Source: Lachnospiraceae bacterium UBA1766
GTDB taxonomy: Bacteria; Bacillota; Clostridia; Lachnospirales; Lachnospiraceae
DNA: 64,000 bases
Reading direction: 5' to 3'
NCBI GenBank assembly: GCA_002314715.1
Contig: DCGY01000021.1
Coordinates: forward strand, 28,435-92,434
Shown: positions 1-7,306 of the stretch, in pieces
Numbering within the stretch: the first letter of the stretch is position 1
How the letters are laid out: every line of letters begins with the position of its first letter
Notes under the pieces: generated by a model
Database searches by the model: none
What the model was told of the DNA's origin: nothing
What the model saw: only the letters and a program-made list of their open reading frames with translations
Position numbers and translations under genes: made by a program

Positions 1-124
1 ACTTTTCTTCCGTATTCATCAGAATAATCTGGGAAGGCACAATGGTTTGATGCTCCAATTTATCAATCAACTGAAGCAGTTCATTTCCGGGTTTATATGT
101 AGGAATAATAATATCAATTTTCAT
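1..124 (-). CDS. GT2-family glycosyltransferase, N-terminal fragment (cut by window edge)
   Basis: Reading the minus strand from an ATG at 124, the first 41 residues are open to the window edge and start with MKIDIIIPTYKPGNELLQLI. The hydrophobic beta strand followed by PTYKPG is the classic opening of a family 2 glycosyltransferase nucleotide-binding fold. The rest of the gene, including the acidic metal-binding motif, lies outside the window, so donor and acceptor cannot be judged. It follows the LCP gene on the same strand but is separated from it by a strong terminator, so it probably has its own promoter in the 125-180 interval or is reached only by read-through. Family identity is fairly sure; specificity is unknown. 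Confidence 0.75.
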   Translation of the reverse strand, partial: MKIDIIIPTYKPGNELLQLIDKLEHQTIVPSQIILMNTEEK

Positions 125-181
125 GAATGAATTTCCTTTTGATGGATTTCTTTACACTTGCCTATTATACCCTATCTAACC

Positions 182-210
182 AAAAAAGTCGACACACTGT
201 GCCGACTTTT
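182..210 (-). terminator. Rho-independent terminator after the LCP gene
   Basis: On the minus strand the arms AAAAGTCG and CGACTTTT enclose GCAC-AGT-GTGT, which extends the stem to 12 pairs with one G-U pair and a 3-base loop; a T run follows directly. It sits 23 bases beyond the LCP stop codon. Stem length, tight loop and T tract all fit an intrinsic terminator for minus-strand transcription. Confidence 0.85.
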
Positions 211-232
211 CCTTACGTTAAAAGAAGCTTTT

Positions 233-1351
233 TTATTGACTGATATGAATATACTTGGAAGCATCTGCCTTAATTTGCTGGCTGTATTCCTTTACCTTAT
301 CGGATACCACATAATCTGCATCCTCAAACAGGAACTGATGCAACCATACTACATTGCTCTCCAAATCTACAGGGATAACGCAGTCACCCTTTGCTCCCAA
401 GGTACCGGTGGTACGCATGGTTTCCTCCGGGAAGCCACCTTCCTCGGTAATATGATACTTGGTAATATTCTTGATTAAGTCTAACATATCTTCCTGGTCA
501 AGACTGGTAAAGATATCCTTTACTACCACGCCGAATACATCGGTCAGGGTATTGAGATCCGCCTTCTTTGCCTGCTCCTCAATAGCCTTTAATACTTCTC
601 TCTGACGCCAAGCACGCTTATAGTCATCACCACCGCCGTAACGAATACGACAGTAAGCTGCCGCCTGAAGACCGTCCAGCTTCTGGTAACCGGTTTCTGT
701 TACCGGTACATAAGAGCACTTCAAAACCTTCTCTGCAATGGTAATCTGGTAATTGTTGATGTGCTGAAGCTCTGTCTTATCAATATCAATGTAAATACCG
801 CCAAGTCCGTCTACCAGCTCTCTCAAAGCCTTGTAGCCTACGGTTACGAAGTCGGTAATATCCAAATCCAGGTTCTTATTTAACATCATAATTGCGGGAG
901 TAGGACCACCCTTCAGATCCACACCGTTTACTTTACCGATACTGTATGCGGAATTACATTTTGCATAGTAATTGGTGTCATCGGTATTTAAATAGGTATC
1001 ACGATATACGCTGACCAGCTTGATTGCACCGGTGTCCATATTAATGCTGGCAATCATAATACTATCGGTACGGCTACCGCTGTAAAGCTCTGCATCGTTT
1101 GTAGCATCCACACCAAAGAGAGCGATGTTGCGATATCCTTTCATCTGTACGTTTTCTTTTACCTCTTCCGGAATTTCCAGTTGCAATTTGTCATTGTCCA
1201 AAACAACGGTCTGAGGACCTGACTTCTCCGGCTCCGTTACCTTCCATACACGGGATACGATGTAAAACATCGCTACAATTACAATCAGTTCAATCGCCAA
1301 AAGAATAAACTTGCCGACTTTCTTTGAACCACTTTTTGATGACTTAGCCAT
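233..1351 (-). CDS. LytR-CpsA-Psr (LCP) family cell-wall polymer ligase
   Basis: A 372-residue protein with a short basic N-terminus, one membrane segment at about residues 14-34 and an extracellular LCP domain at about 72-310. Visible LCP hallmarks are GVDAT, SRTDSIM, SVYRDTYL and the arginine-rich RIRYGGGDDYKRAWRQRE segment, which in characterised family members bind the pyrophosphate of a lipid-linked substrate. LCP enzymes move undecaprenyl-linked glycopolymers onto peptidoglycan, outside the membrane. It directly follows the sugar-phosphate transferase gene (27-base gap) and is the last gene before a strong terminator, so it probably attaches the polysaccharide made by this cluster. Function is inferred from family and context; the exact polymer is unknown. 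Confidence 0.93.
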   Translation of the reverse strand: MAKSSKSGSKKVGKFILLAIELIVIVAMFYIVSRVWKVTEPEKSGPQTVVLDNDKLQLEIPEEVKENVQMKGYRNIALFGVDATNDAELYSGSRTDSIMIASINMDTGAIKLVSVYRDTYLNTDDTNYYAKCNSAYSIGKVNGVDLKGGPTPAIMMLNKNLDLDITDFVTVGYKALRELVDGLGGIYIDIDKTELQHINNYQITIAEKVLKCSYVPVTETGYQKLDGLQAAAYCRIRYGGGDDYKRAWRQREVLKAIEEQAKKADLNTLTDVFGVVVKDIFTSLDQEDMLDLIKNITKYHITEEGGFPEETMRTTGTLGAKGDCVIPVDLESNVVWLHQFLFEDADYVVSDKVKEYSQQIKADASKYIHISQ

Positions 1352-1378
1352 AATAACTTACTTCTCCTTGCTGTATCC

Positions 1379-2785
1379 TTAATAAGCATTTTTATTTACG
1401 AACCCTGTAAAGAAGGTCATAAATATTATTTTTATATCGAAGCCCAATGTCCAGTTTTCGATATAATAAATATCGTATTCAATACGCTTGCGAATGGAAG
1501 TGTCTCCCCGCAAACCGTTTACCTGTGCCCAGCCGGTAAGTCCCGGTCGAACCTGATGCTTTACCATATATCTGGGGATTTCTTCCTTGAACTTCTCTAC
1601 AAACTGAGGCCGTTCCGGTCTGGGACCTACCAGACTCATATCTCCCTTTAAAATATTGAAAAGCTGAGGCAGCTCATCAATACTGGTCTTTCGAATAAAT
1701 TTACCGATACCGGTCACTCGGGGATCATCCCGTACCGTCCAGCCTTTCTTCTCTTCTCCCGCTGTCTGCAAACGCATACTTCGGAATTTGTACATATAGA
1801 ACGGTTTATTGTGAAGTCCCACTCGTTCCTGTTTAAAAATAATCGGTCCCGGGCTGGTCAGTTTAATCAGAATCGCACACACCAGCATAATCGGCGAGGT
1901 AATCACAATACCAAACAAAGCTCCGATGATATCCATCCATCTTTTGACCAATCCGTTTCCGGTATTGGTAAGAGGCACATAGCGAATGTTAATAACCGGC
2001 AGCCCCAATAAATCCTCGGTATAGGGTTTTGTGGGAATAACACTGTTGTAATCCGGAATAAACTTTGTGTGAACACCGGATTTCTCACAAATAGCCACAA
2101 TCTCCTCCAAATAATCATAATCCCGAAGAGGAAGGGTAATGGCAATTTCATCCAGCTTGTTTTCCGGTAAAATAATCTCCAAATTACCGATGGAGCCAAT
2201 TACCTTGACGCCCTTGTAAAGCGTTCCCGCCGGAATATGATTGTCCAAAATGCCGCAAACCACGTATCCCCACTGAGGGTTCTCCAGGATACGGTCAATG
2301 TATTCCTCGGAGGCTCTGGAATAACCCACCAACAGAATATGCTTCAGATTATAGCCCTTCTTGCGAATGGATCGAAGGCTTTTACGAAGGAAAACACGAA
2401 CCAGAATCAGCAGGAAATTGTTTGAGAAATAAAACAAACCCATGACCGATCTGGAAAAGTTGATTTCACGCACCACCATATACAGTACGATAATCAATGC
2501 CGCAAGTCCTACGGTATTAGCCTGCAGAATTGCAAAAAACTCCGTCTGACTCTTAGAGGTTCTTTTGGGTGTATACACACCACAGCTGTTATACAAAAAT
2601 AAATAGGCCGGAACAATGTAAATCAGAAGTTTTGCATATTCAATCCAAGGCAAAACTCCTACTCCGGGCCCATGCTGGAATACATAAAATTTTATAAAAT
2701 AGCTCAGTATTAACGCAACCGCGGTCACAGCGGCATCAATTAATACCAGCAATCGGTTAAATACTCTCTGATTGTCTTTTATCAT
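1379..2785 (-). CDS. Polyprenyl-phosphate hexose-1-phosphate transferase (WcaJ/CpsE type)
   Basis: A 468-residue protein with about four N-terminal membrane segments (roughly residues 10-130), a central soluble nucleotide-binding-like segment (about 145-250) and a C-terminal bacterial sugar transferase domain from about 275. The catalytic domain shows the family signatures YKFRSM, DELPQLFNILKGDMSLVGPR and VRPGLTGWAQVNG. Such enzymes start polysaccharide repeat-unit synthesis by moving a sugar-1-phosphate from a UDP-sugar to undecaprenyl phosphate at the inner membrane face. It lies between a GT2 gene and the LCP gene. A good -10 element lies about 30 bases upstream of the start, so it may also be expressed separately. 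The sugar (glucose, galactose or other) cannot be read from the sequence. Confidence 0.94.
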   Translation of the reverse strand: MIKDNQRVFNRLLVLIDAAVTAVALILSYFIKFYVFQHGPGVGVLPWIEYAKLLIYIVPAYLFLYNSCGVYTPKRTSKSQTEFFAILQANTVGLAALIIVLYMVVREINFSRSVMGLFYFSNNFLLILVRVFLRKSLRSIRKKGYNLKHILLVGYSRASEEYIDRILENPQWGYVVCGILDNHIPAGTLYKGVKVIGSIGNLEIILPENKLDEIAITLPLRDYDYLEEIVAICEKSGVHTKFIPDYNSVIPTKPYTEDLLGLPVINIRYVPLTNTGNGLVKRWMDIIGALFGIVITSPIMLVCAILIKLTSPGPIIFKQERVGLHNKPFYMYKFRSMRLQTAGEEKKGWTVRDDPRVTGIGKFIRKTSIDELPQLFNILKGDMSLVGPRPERPQFVEKFKEEIPRYMVKHQVRPGLTGWAQVNGLRGDTSIRKRIEYDIYYIENWTLGFDIKIIFMTFFTGFVNKNAY

Positions 2786-2814
2786 AACGCCACCCGCTAA
2801 ATTACTCTGCTACA

Positions 2815-2864
2815 ATTATAGAATACCCTATTGTTTTTAAGATATTATTAAGCTAATTCTTAAG
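2815..2864 (-). promoter_or_regulatory. Promoter -10 with upstream TTAAG direct repeats before the initiating transferase gene
   Basis: On the minus strand a perfect TATAAT lies at 2820-2815, about 30 bases before the ATG at 2785. No strong -35 is seen. Instead, the plus-strand pentamer TTAAG is repeated at 2837-2841, 2848-2852 and 2860-2864 (spacings 11 and 12), as expected for a regulator binding one face of the helix near a weak -35. The outermost repeat overlaps the upstream GT2 stop codon. The activator idea is inference. Confidence 0.45.
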
Positions 2865-3834
2865 ATTTCATAATAATTTGGACACAGGCAGCATATAATT
2901 GTAGTTGGATGGACAGATAATGTCTCAGATTGCAAGGTAAAAAACGTATCTTTTTCTCTTTTCCCTCCTTGGAAAAGCCTTTTTTCAGACCCTTCCTAAG
3001 ACCGGTTAAGTAGGTTTTTCCCATCTTTTTTCTGCAGAAGAACAGGAACTTTACAAAATATCCAAGCAATAAAAAGGGCAGATTCACAAGAAGCTGTAAC
3101 AGAGGCATATTTTTCAAAACCATATATACATTGTTTGCCGCACAGATTTCCGTCTTCCAGGCATTGTATCTGGAACCGGTGGAAGCACTTCCAAAATGAA
3201 CCACCTTCGCTTGGGGTTCATAATAATTCTTATAGCCGTAAATTTGAGCCCGATAGCCCAAATCCATGTCCTCCAAATAGGCAAAATGCGCTTCGTCCAA
3301 AAGACCAATCCGATCCAACACCGATTTCTTGTAAATTGCCGCACCACCGCAGGCAGAAAAAATCCTGCAAGGCTTCTCAAATTCCGTTGCAGGTTTTCCT
3401 TTTCCCCTGGCAAATCCCCATCCGAATACACAGTAGCGATCTCCCGCACCATCCATTCGGTCCGGTCGGTCCCACATGAGCATTCTGGCACTCACAGAAA
3501 AAGCATCCGCCTTTTGCGTGATGCTTTTATACAGTGCTCCCACGAAACAAGAATCCACCTTGGTATCATTATTCAATAAAATCAGATAAGGACTTTGTGA
3601 CGCTTCGATTCCCACATTTACCGCATGACAAAATCCCGTATTCTCCGAAAGTGCAATCACCCGCACCTTGGGAAAAAGCTCTCTTGTCTGCTCCAGGCTG
3701 CCGTCGGTGGATCCATTATCCACCACCAGCACCTCATATTCGGGAGCGTCCTCTTGGAAAAGCAACGCATCCAGGCAGTCCTTCATGTATTTCATTCCGT
3801 TATAATTGGGAATTATTACTGTGATTTCTGCCAT
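2860..3834 (-). CDS. GT2-family glycosyltransferase (WbbL-like)
   Basis: A 324-residue protein opening with ITVIIPNYNG, with VVDNGSTDGS at about residues 36-45 and an acidic LLNNDTKVD segment near 90, the usual family 2 nucleotide-sugar and metal sites. The segment AYLEDMDLGYRA near 190 corresponds to the acceptor/base region of rhamnosyltransferase-like members. A hydrophobic stretch at about 245-270 suggests membrane association. It is the middle gene of a minus-strand run with a second GT2 and the initiating transferase, 15 bases after the preceding stop. It likely adds a sugar to a lipid-linked intermediate in the cytoplasm; rhamnose is possible since dTDP-rhamnose genes lie nearby, but that is only contextual. 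Confidence 0.9.
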   Translation of the reverse strand: MAEITVIIPNYNGMKYMKDCLDALLFQEDAPEYEVLVVDNGSTDGSLEQTRELFPKVRVIALSENTGFCHAVNVGIEASQSPYLILLNNDTKVDSCFVGALYKSITQKADAFSVSARMLMWDRPDRMDGAGDRYCVFGWGFARGKGKPATEFEKPCRIFSACGGAAIYKKSVLDRIGLLDEAHFAYLEDMDLGYRAQIYGYKNYYEPQAKVVHFGSASTGSRYNAWKTEICAANNVYMVLKNMPLLQLLVNLPFLLLGYFVKFLFFCRKKMGKTYLTGLRKGLKKGFSKEGKEKKIRFLPCNLRHYLSIQLQLYAACVQIIMKS

Positions 3835-3849
3835 GGTTGCTCCTTTTCT

Positions 3850-5274
3850 TTATGCGTAAGGATCTTCTTCGGGATTTCCTCCCTCGTTTTCCTGTTCAAA
3901 TTCTTCCGGATCTGCAGGTCCCATCTGCTTGGGGTACCATAACATACGATATCCGTTTTCTTCCATTGCCTTTCCGAAGGCCAGGCTAAGCTTCTCGTAG
4001 TCTACGTCTCTGGGGAAAGGTGCTGTATCAAAATAGCCGTCCTCGGTCTCAAAATAACCGTAACCGGTAGCTTTTGCAAAGATCATACGACACTCTTCAC
4101 GAACACGAAGATTTCGAATATCCAAAGCATAAGTATCCTTGGCATAAAGACTGTCGGAATCCATGTACTTACCTACATAGTCGATATAACCGTCCTCCTG
4201 GATACTGCCGCTGATGATACGGTCATTCTGATCTCCTACCGGACCACCTACCGCACCAACATCGGGACGACTTTCAAAGATTTCTCCCTGATATACCAGG
4301 TTATAGAAACCTACATGTGCCAGTTCCTCTACGGTTGCATGAATACCATTATTGTCTGCATAATCCTGTAATGCTCTCTTACCTGCCTCATAAGCATATG
4401 CCTTTGCCTGCGGATTTGCGGAAGCAGAGTTCGCATGGCATCTCCAGTGATAAAGAACCTTGGGAACATGGCAAATCTGTCTGGAACCCTTTATGGTCTG
4501 TGCCATCTTACAAGCGGTACGAAGTACCAGATCGAAATCCTGTGCCCCGTCATATTCGGAACGAAGAGGATTCTTCTCAAATAAATCTCTGTGCATTACC
4601 AGGAAGTGGCAGATATAATTATTGGACAGAATATGGTCCATGTTAAAATCTGTCTTACGGTTTACATCATAGTAATCCCCGTCCGCACCACTCCATTTAT
4701 CCTCATCGGAGTAGAGGAAGGTATATTCGGTTTCTTTTTTCTTACCATCGATGACAGCCTTTGCCATCTCAAATAAAGCATCGGTGGTCAAAGTGTCGTC
4801 GTGATCCAAAAAGCCTACATATTTCTTCTGTGCATAACGGAATGCCTCGTTGGTATTCTTGGCAATTCCACCGTTTTCGCCCAAATGAATATAGTGAATC
4901 TGATCCTTCCACTGTCCGGTCATCTTCTCTACACAAATTTTTAATACATCACTGGGACTGGAATCTACCAAAATCAATTCCCAGTAAGGATAAGACTGGT
5001 CCTCTACGGACGTAATCATCTCTCGAAGGAAACCGGCATCGGTACGATACAAGGGCACCAAAATGCTGAAAGCCAGTTCTCTGCCGGATGCCTCATAAAG
5101 TCCTGATGATTCCTTTCTCTGTTTATCCCATGTGGCCTTATCAATCGGCGCATAGGTATATTTTACCTGTTCTTCCCCCATTCGTTCTGAAACCGCACGA
5201 ACGGTACTCTTCAGTCCGTTCCTTTTGAAAAAGCTTAATGTTTTGTTAACATTATCCATGAAATTGCCTGCCAT
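3850..5274 (-). CDS. GT2-family glycosyltransferase with internally shortened second domain
   Basis: A 474-residue protein; I chose the ATG at 5274 (MAGNFMDN) because GGAGAA sits six bases before it, while the upstream TTG has no good ribosome site. The first half has FSILVPLYRTD, LGENGGIAKNTNEA and GFLDHDDTLT, then the metal motif YSDEDK and GAQDFDLVLR, typical of family 2. It closely parallels the first domain of the 827-residue tandem GT2 at 11817-14300, including the LYHWRCHANSASANP segment. After about residue 330 it jumps to RPDVGAVGGP, which in the 827-residue protein lies in the middle of the second GT domain, so the start of that domain is missing. The C-terminus is acidic and low in complexity (about 455-474). 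One active GT domain is likely. Confidence 0.9.
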   Translation of the reverse strand: MAGNFMDNVNKTLSFFKRNGLKSTVRAVSERMGEEQVKYTYAPIDKATWDKQRKESSGLYEASGRELAFSILVPLYRTDAGFLREMITSVEDQSYPYWELILVDSSPSDVLKICVEKMTGQWKDQIHYIHLGENGGIAKNTNEAFRYAQKKYVGFLDHDDTLTTDALFEMAKAVIDGKKKETEYTFLYSDEDKWSGADGDYYDVNRKTDFNMDHILSNNYICHFLVMHRDLFEKNPLRSEYDGAQDFDLVLRTACKMAQTIKGSRQICHVPKVLYHWRCHANSASANPQAKAYAYEAGKRALQDYADNNGIHATVEELAHVGFYNLVYQGEIFESRPDVGAVGGPVGDQNDRIISGSIQEDGYIDYVGKYMDSDSLYAKDTYALDIRNLRVREECRMIFAKATGYGYFETEDGYFDTAPFPRDVDYEKLSLAFGKAMEENGYRMLWYPKQMGPADPEEFEQENEGGNPEEDPYA

Positions 5275-5320
5275 GATACTTCTCCATTTCCCCAATTACA
5301 TCTTTTTTCTATCTTTTGCC

Positions 5321-5364
5321 ATATCTTTTTGATGTCTTCGGAAAGAAAATCGCAAAAAAGATAT
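5321..5364 (-). other. Structured leader hairpin upstream of the GT2-transferase-LCP genes
   Basis: On the minus strand ATATCTTTTT (5364-5355) pairs perfectly with AAAAAGATAT (5330-5321), and the intervening 24 bases can form inner GAT/ATC and TCTT/AAGA stems around a TCCG loop. It lies between the phosphoglucomutase terminator and the ribosome site of the GT2 gene, and no T tract follows it, so it is not a simple terminator. A regulatory leader for a polysaccharide operon is possible, but the role is unproven. Confidence 0.4.
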
Positions 5365-5384
5365 AGCCTACTATACTGTACCAC

Positions 5385-5415
5385 AAAAACAGAGAAGTGC
5401 AAAGCACTTCCCTGT
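5385..5415 (-). terminator. Rho-independent terminator after phosphoglucomutase
   Basis: On the minus strand ACAGGGAAGTGC, loop TTT, GCACTTCTCTGT forms a 12-pair stem with one G-U pair, followed by TTTT. It lies 67 bases beyond the phosphoglucomutase stop and well before the next gene's ribosome site, so phosphoglucomutase appears to be a separate transcript. Confidence 0.85.
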
Positions 5416-5482
5416 CTGTTTTTCATAAATTTTTTATTAAAATTCACTACAATTTTTTGGTTATTTCCACAAGAATCCCAAA

Positions 5483-7204
5483 TTAAATCAAAGCCTTCAA
5501 ATCTTCTGTCAACTGTGCTACGCGCGCATTTGCATCTTCGATGCTCTGGCCCTTCACACCCATGTAAAATTTAATCTTCGGCTCGGTTCCGGAAGGTCTT
5601 GCACAACACCACTCGTCTCCGGGAAGTTCGAAGTACAATACATTTGACTTGGGAAGTCCGGTAGTGGTCTTCTCACCGGTAGCCATATCTACGATGACAT
5701 CGTTCTGATAATCTCTGAACTTCAAAACCTTGCGCTCGCCAAATGCCTTGGGAGGATTCTGACGAAGTTTTTCCATGATTTCTGCAATCTGCTTGGAACC
5801 GTCGATACCCTTTAAGGTAATGGTGTACTGTGTCTCCTTGAAGTAACCGTACTTCTCATAAAGTTCAACCATCATATCCCAAAGAGTCTTGCCCTGATTC
5901 TTGCAGAATGCGGCAACCTCACACAGACACATTACTGCTACGATTGCATCCTTGTCTCTTGCATGAGTACCTGCCAGACATCCGTAGGACTCCTCCAAAC
6001 CGAATACATAATTGTTGCTTCCGGTCTGCTCAAAGAACTTAATCTGCTCACCGATAAACTTAAATCCGGTCAATACTTCAATTAATTTCAAGCCATATGC
6101 CTTGGTAATCGGGAAGGTCATATTGGTGGTAACGATTGTGGTAACAAGTGCAGGATTTGCAGGCATGGTACCTGTAGCGGTCTTCTCACGAAGGAGATAC
6201 TCTGCAATCAGCATACCGGACATATTTCCGGTGAAAGGAACGTATTCGCCGGTCTTCTGATCCTTTGCATATACACCCAGTCTGTCTGCATCGGGATCGG
6301 TTGCAAGTACGATATCTGCATCCTTTTCCTTTGCAAGACGAAGCGCATAGGTAAATGCCTTGGGATCTTCCGGATTGGGGTAATCCAAAGTAGTAAAGTT
6401 CGGATCCGGATTCTCCTGCTCGGGAACAACGTATACATTCTTAAAGCCAAGCTCGGAAAGAACTCTCTGTACAGGCTTATTACCGGTACCACATAAAGGA
6501 GTGTATACAATCTTAATATCATTTGCTACCTTTGCAATGATGTCGGGATGGATAATCTGCTTCTTCAACTCTACCATGTACTTGTCATCGATTTCCTTGC
6601 CGATTACTTCGTACAAGCCTGCAGCAATTGCAGCATCCTTATCCATGGTCTTGCAATCCTTGTAATCTTTGATTGCCTTTACTTCATCAATAATCTGAAC
6701 ATCCTTGGGTGCGGTAACCTGTGCGCCGTCCTCCCAATAAACCTTATATCCATTGTATTCCGGCGGGTTGTGGCTGGCTGTTACCACGATACCTGCGGTA
6801 CAACCCAGGGTGCGAAGTGCAAAAGAAAGCTCGGGAGTCGGTCTTAAGCTCTCAAATACATAAGCCTTAATTCCGTTTGCTGCAAGACAAAGACCTGCAA
6901 CATCCGCAAATTCGGGAGACATTCTTCTGGAGTCATATGCAATTGCAACACCCTTTGCCTGTGTTCCCTGCTTTAAGATAAAATTTGCAAGGCCCTGAGT
7001 AGCCTTACGTACAGTATATACATTCATACGATTGGTACCTGCTCCGATTACACCACGAAGACCACCGGTACCGAATTCCAACTCTTTGTAAAAACGCTCT
7101 TCAATTTCGGTTGCATTGTTGCGAATAGCAAGAAGCTCGTTCTTGGTATCCTGATCAAAATATGCATCCTCTAACCAGAAATTAAATTCATCCATGAAAC
7201 TCAT
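5483..7204 (-). CDS. Phosphoglucomutase / phosphomannomutase (alpha-D-phosphohexomutase)
   Basis: A protein of 573 residues from the ATG at 7204 (MSFMDEFNFWL), preferred over upstream in-frame starts because GAGG precedes it by nine bases and because the likely transcript begins near 7262. Phosphohexomutase landmarks are in order: GTGGLRG near residue 46, the phosphoserine loop TASHNPPEYNGYK (serine about 144), the magnesium loop DPDADRLGVY near 305, the sugar loop GLEESYG, and the phosphate loop RPSGTEPKIKFY near the end. It interconverts glucose 6-phosphate and glucose 1-phosphate (or mannose phosphates) in the cytoplasm, supplying UDP-glucose and dTDP-glucose for the polysaccharide and for the rfbA-rfbB-rfbC genes in this window. 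Its own promoter and terminator set it apart from its neighbours. Length fits the long PgcA-type subfamily. Confidence 0.95.
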   Translation of the reverse strand: MSFMDEFNFWLEDAYFDQDTKNELLAIRNNATEIEERFYKELEFGTGGLRGVIGAGTNRMNVYTVRKATQGLANFILKQGTQAKGVAIAYDSRRMSPEFADVAGLCLAANGIKAYVFESLRPTPELSFALRTLGCTAGIVVTASHNPPEYNGYKVYWEDGAQVTAPKDVQIIDEVKAIKDYKDCKTMDKDAAIAAGLYEVIGKEIDDKYMVELKKQIIHPDIIAKVANDIKIVYTPLCGTGNKPVQRVLSELGFKNVYVVPEQENPDPNFTTLDYPNPEDPKAFTYALRLAKEKDADIVLATDPDADRLGVYAKDQKTGEYVPFTGNMSGMLIAEYLLREKTATGTMPANPALVTTIVTTNMTFPITKAYGLKLIEVLTGFKFIGEQIKFFEQTGSNNYVFGLEESYGCLAGTHARDKDAIVAVMCLCEVAAFCKNQGKTLWDMMVELYEKYGYFKETQYTITLKGIDGSKQIAEIMEKLRQNPPKAFGERKVLKFRDYQNDVIVDMATGEKTTTGLPKSNVLYFELPGDEWCCARPSGTEPKIKFYMGVKGQSIEDANARVAQLTEDLKALI

Positions 7205-7268
7205 ATTCATTAACCTCATTTCTGCCCAATCAGGCGATTCCGTTCCAAACAACGCTGAACTTGGAACA

Positions 7269-7277
7269 ATTATATCA
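7269..7277 (-). promoter_or_regulatory. Extended -10 promoter for phosphoglucomutase
   Basis: The minus strand reads TGATATAAT here, a TGn-extended perfect -10, 65 bases before the chosen ATG. There is no convincing -35, as is common for extended -10 promoters. It starts just after the upstream GGDEF gene ends at 7307. Confidence 0.6.
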
Positions 7278-7306
7278 CAACCTCTGTCGGCATTCCATAC
7301 TCAAAA

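Noticed and set aside
158..478. Plus-strand frame at the left end
   Set aside because: It runs antisense through the terminator and the LCP gene, which has clear domain motifs.
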